Of a stretch of 64,000 nucleotides of DNA, positions 62,620 to 64,000 are shown piece by piece. The stretch is from NCBI GenBank assembly GCA_965200895.1, contig CBDAVM010000001.1, forward strand, positions 1,240,001-1,304,000, written 5' to 3'. The notes below the pieces were generated by a model that saw only the letters and a program-made list of their open reading frames with translations, was not told the origin of the DNA and did not search any database. Each line of letters opens with the position of its first letter. The stretch's first letter is position 1. The stretch is from WTFV01 sp965200895 (GTDB taxonomy: Bacteria; Acidobacteriota; Vicinamibacteria; Vicinamibacterales; UBA8438). A program made the position numbers and the translations under genes.

Positions 62620-62874
62620 GTGGCGCTGAGCATCAAGAACGTCGAGGCCGAACGGCTCGCCAGGGAACTCGCGCGGGAGCGGGGAACGAGTATGACCCGC
62701 GCCGTCATCGCGGCCCTCGATGACGCGCTCCGGCGCACGCGCGGCCGGCAGGCCGCGCCGTCCCTGCGGGAAGCGATCATCGATATCTCGGAGCGCTGCG
62801 CCGCGCTGCCCGACCTCGACACGAGGACGGCCGACGAGATTCTCGGATACGACGAACGCGGGGGGTTCCGCTGA
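62620..62874 (+). CDS. vapB: VapB-type antitoxin (Rv0623-like transcription factor)
   Basis: 84 residues from GTG. N-terminal ribbon-helix-helix (ALSIKNVEAERLARELARER, GTSMTRAVIAALDDAL) for DNA binding, then a flexible toxin-binding tail (DTRTADEILGYDERGGFR). Its TGA shares a base with the toxin ATG (TGATG). It neutralises and co-represses with VapC. Inserted against the direction of the BatA-DUF4175 cluster. Confidence 0.9.
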   Translation: MALSIKNVEAERLARELARERGTSMTRAVIAALDDALRRTRGRQAAPSLREAIIDISERCAALPDLDTRTADEILGYDERGGFR

Positions 62875-63263
62875 TGGTGGTCGACGCCTCGGCGGTGCTC
62901 GCCATCCTGTTCAACGAACCGGAGCGAGACACGTTCGCGACCGCGCTGGCCGACGCCGGCGTGCGGTTGATGAGCGCCGTCAGCGCGCTGGAGGCGACGG
63001 TCGTCGTGTCGTCACGCAAGGGTCCCCACGGCGCCCGGGAGCTCGATCTGCTGCTGCATCGCGCGGACTTCGCGGTCGTCCCGTTCACTCCCGACGACCT
63101 CCGGCTCGCACGTGACGCGTACGAACGCTACGGCAAGGGTCGTCACCCCGCCGGCCTGAACCTGGGAGACTGCTGCGCGTACGCGCTCGCCCGACGCACC
63201 GGGGAACCGCTGCTGTTCAAGGGGGACGACTTCAAGCGCACCGACGTCGCGCACGCCGTCTGA
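62874..63263 (+). CDS. vapC: VapC toxin, PIN-domain ribonuclease
   Basis: 129 residues. PIN acidic residues: MVVDASAVLAILFNEPE (Asp 4), Glu in SAVSALEATVVV (~42), Asp in LNLGDCCAYALARRTG (~98) and Asp in LLFKGDDFKRTDV (~116). VapC toxins cleave tRNA or rRNA. One-base overlap with the antitoxin gene shows coupled translation. Confidence 0.92.
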   Translation: MVVDASAVLAILFNEPERDTFATALADAGVRLMSAVSALEATVVVSSRKGPHGARELDLLLHRADFAVVPFTPDDLRLARDAYERYGKGRHPAGLNLGDCCAYALARRTGEPLLFKGDDFKRTDVAHAV

Positions 63264-63327
63264 ACCCACTGTCGCCGCCGCCGCACGGCCCGGCGAAGCG
63301 CCCCGGGGGCCCGGTCCGTTCGGCGAT

Positions 63328-64000
63328 CTACTCCGTGCTCAGCACGGTGCGGGACAGGCGGTTCGACACCAGCGTCTCGGCCACGAACAGCAGCGCCGCG
63401 GCGACGAGCAGATACCACCACACGGACTGGCGCCGTTCGAGGTCCTCGGCCGGAATCACGCGCGCCGGCCCGGCGGCCGCCGTACGGTCGCCGCCGACCC
63501 GGCCGGTGACCATGCTGGCCAGCTCCTCCGGGTCGACGGTCGACAGATCCGCTTCCACCAGATCGACATTGACAGCCAGGATCAGCGGCCGCTCCTCGGC
63601 CGCGTTGGCGTCGTGCACCTCGTAGACGCCCTGCTCGGTGAGATCGATGAACCCGGCCCGCTCGCCGACGGCGACCGGCAGACGCGCGCCGGTCGGGGAC
63701 ATCACGACATACTCGGCCGCCGCAGTTCCGCCCGCCCCGAGCGACACGTCCTGCTCGGCCAGATTCAGCACCTGCCCGGCGAGGAACCAGGGCGTGGGCG
63801 GTGCGTAGTCGGCCAGGTGCTGCACCAGCCGATGGACGAACGGCAGGTAGACCGGCTTCTTGGCCAGGTCGTTCCAGAACGTGTCGATGGTCGAGGCCCA
63901 GAGCAGCACCCGCCCGGCGCCGATGCGCCGCTCGATCAGGGCCGGGCTGCCGTCGTCGAAACGCGCCACCACGGCGGCGTCCGGCGTCGGCTCCACCGGC
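63328..64000 (-). CDS. BatA/VWA-type membrane protein, C-terminal part (cut by right edge)
   Basis: About 224 residues. The 5' end is outside the window. Visible: ALIERRIGAGRVLLWASTID with TFWNDLAKKPVYLPFVHRLV, a segment typical of the glutamine-amidotransferase-like tail of BatA-containing proteins, then a beta-rich domain and a C-terminal transmembrane helix SVWWYLLVAAALLFVAETLV. It works with DUF4175, DUF4159 and MoxR-type ATPases at the envelope. The vapBC genes separate it from DUF4175. Confidence 0.8.
   Translation of the reverse strand, partial: PVEPTPDAAVVARFDDGSPALIERRIGAGRVLLWASTIDTFWNDLAKKPVYLPFVHRLVQHLADYAPPTPWFLAGQVLNLAEQDVSLGAGGTAAAEYVVMSPTGARLPVAVGERAGFIDLTEQGVYEVHDANAAEERPLILAVNVDLVEADLSTVDPEELASMVTGRVGGDRTAAAGPARVIPAEDLERRQSVWWYLLVAAALLFVAETLVSNRLSRTVLSTE

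Overview
The window is a GC-rich chromosomal segment of a Gram-negative bacterium. lpxC implies lipid A and an outer membrane, and almost every secreted protein carries a Sec or twin-arginine (Tat) signal. The gene families point to Acidobacteriota, most likely the Vicinamibacteria (subdivision 6): DUF1592/DUF1552 pairs, PQQ beta-propeller dehydrogenases, secreted CBM9-like/DUF5916 barrels, Tat-exported molybdenum hydroxylases, and a BatA-DUF4175-DUF4159 cluster. This placement is an inference from gene content, since no rRNA or marker set is present. No tRNA, rRNA, CRISPR array, prophage or intact transposase was seen.

Layout. 1-2.7 kb: end of uvrA, then lpxC. 2.8-8.2 kb (minus): a four-gene unit of secreted cyclase-family hydrolase, tannase/feruloyl-esterase-like protein, and the small (2Fe-2S) and large (molybdopterin) subunits of an IorAB-type hydroxylase. 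It looks like a set for aromatic or phenolic compounds. 8.7-18.6 kb (plus): DUF1592 cytochrome and DUF1552 pair, an ankyrin-repeat exported protein, a large haem-motif plus streptogramin-lyase-like propeller protein, and a membrane-anchored YVTN propeller protein with tandem-repeat linkers. 18.9-21.7 kb (minus): an unknown exported protein and a frameshifted beta-propeller gene. 22-26.8 kb: YbdK-type carboxylate-amine ligase, a scar of two gene remnants (AlbA_2-type and ParA C-termini), a DUF4143 ATPase, an exported metallo-beta-lactamase-fold protein and a STAS protein. 27-36.7 kb: decayed cytochrome genes, a small cytochrome c, an NHL propeller, two paralogous exported proteins of unknown function, a DUF5916 barrel, a small coiled-coil membrane protein and a Sir2 deacylase.

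36.7-41.3 kb: two near-identical PQQ dehydrogenase genes (minus) with a type II toxin-antitoxin module (plus) between them. 41.4-49 kb (plus): a tight NurA-HerA-SbcD(Mre11)-SbcC(Rad50) DNA-end-processing cluster, the most system-like locus here, followed by a Uma2-type nuclease. 50-58.7 kb: M28 peptidase, a second DUF4143 ATPase with an unusually AT-rich promoter, prolyl oligopeptidase, a Tat-exported DapA-like aldolase, an esterase, a second small coiled-coil membrane protein and DUF4159. 58.9-64 kb: DUF4175 and the end of a BatA-like protein, separated by a VapBC module on the opposite strand.

Across the first 34 kb a dispersed two-module palindromic repeat occurs in eight intergenic places, complete in three. 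Module 1 is a hairpin with variable but still pairing stems and a conserved loop. Module 2 is a 29-base palindrome-ended element. No mobilising enzyme is present. This family, the NurA-HerA-SbcDC cluster and the toxin-antitoxin-split PQQ pair are the main points for follow-up.
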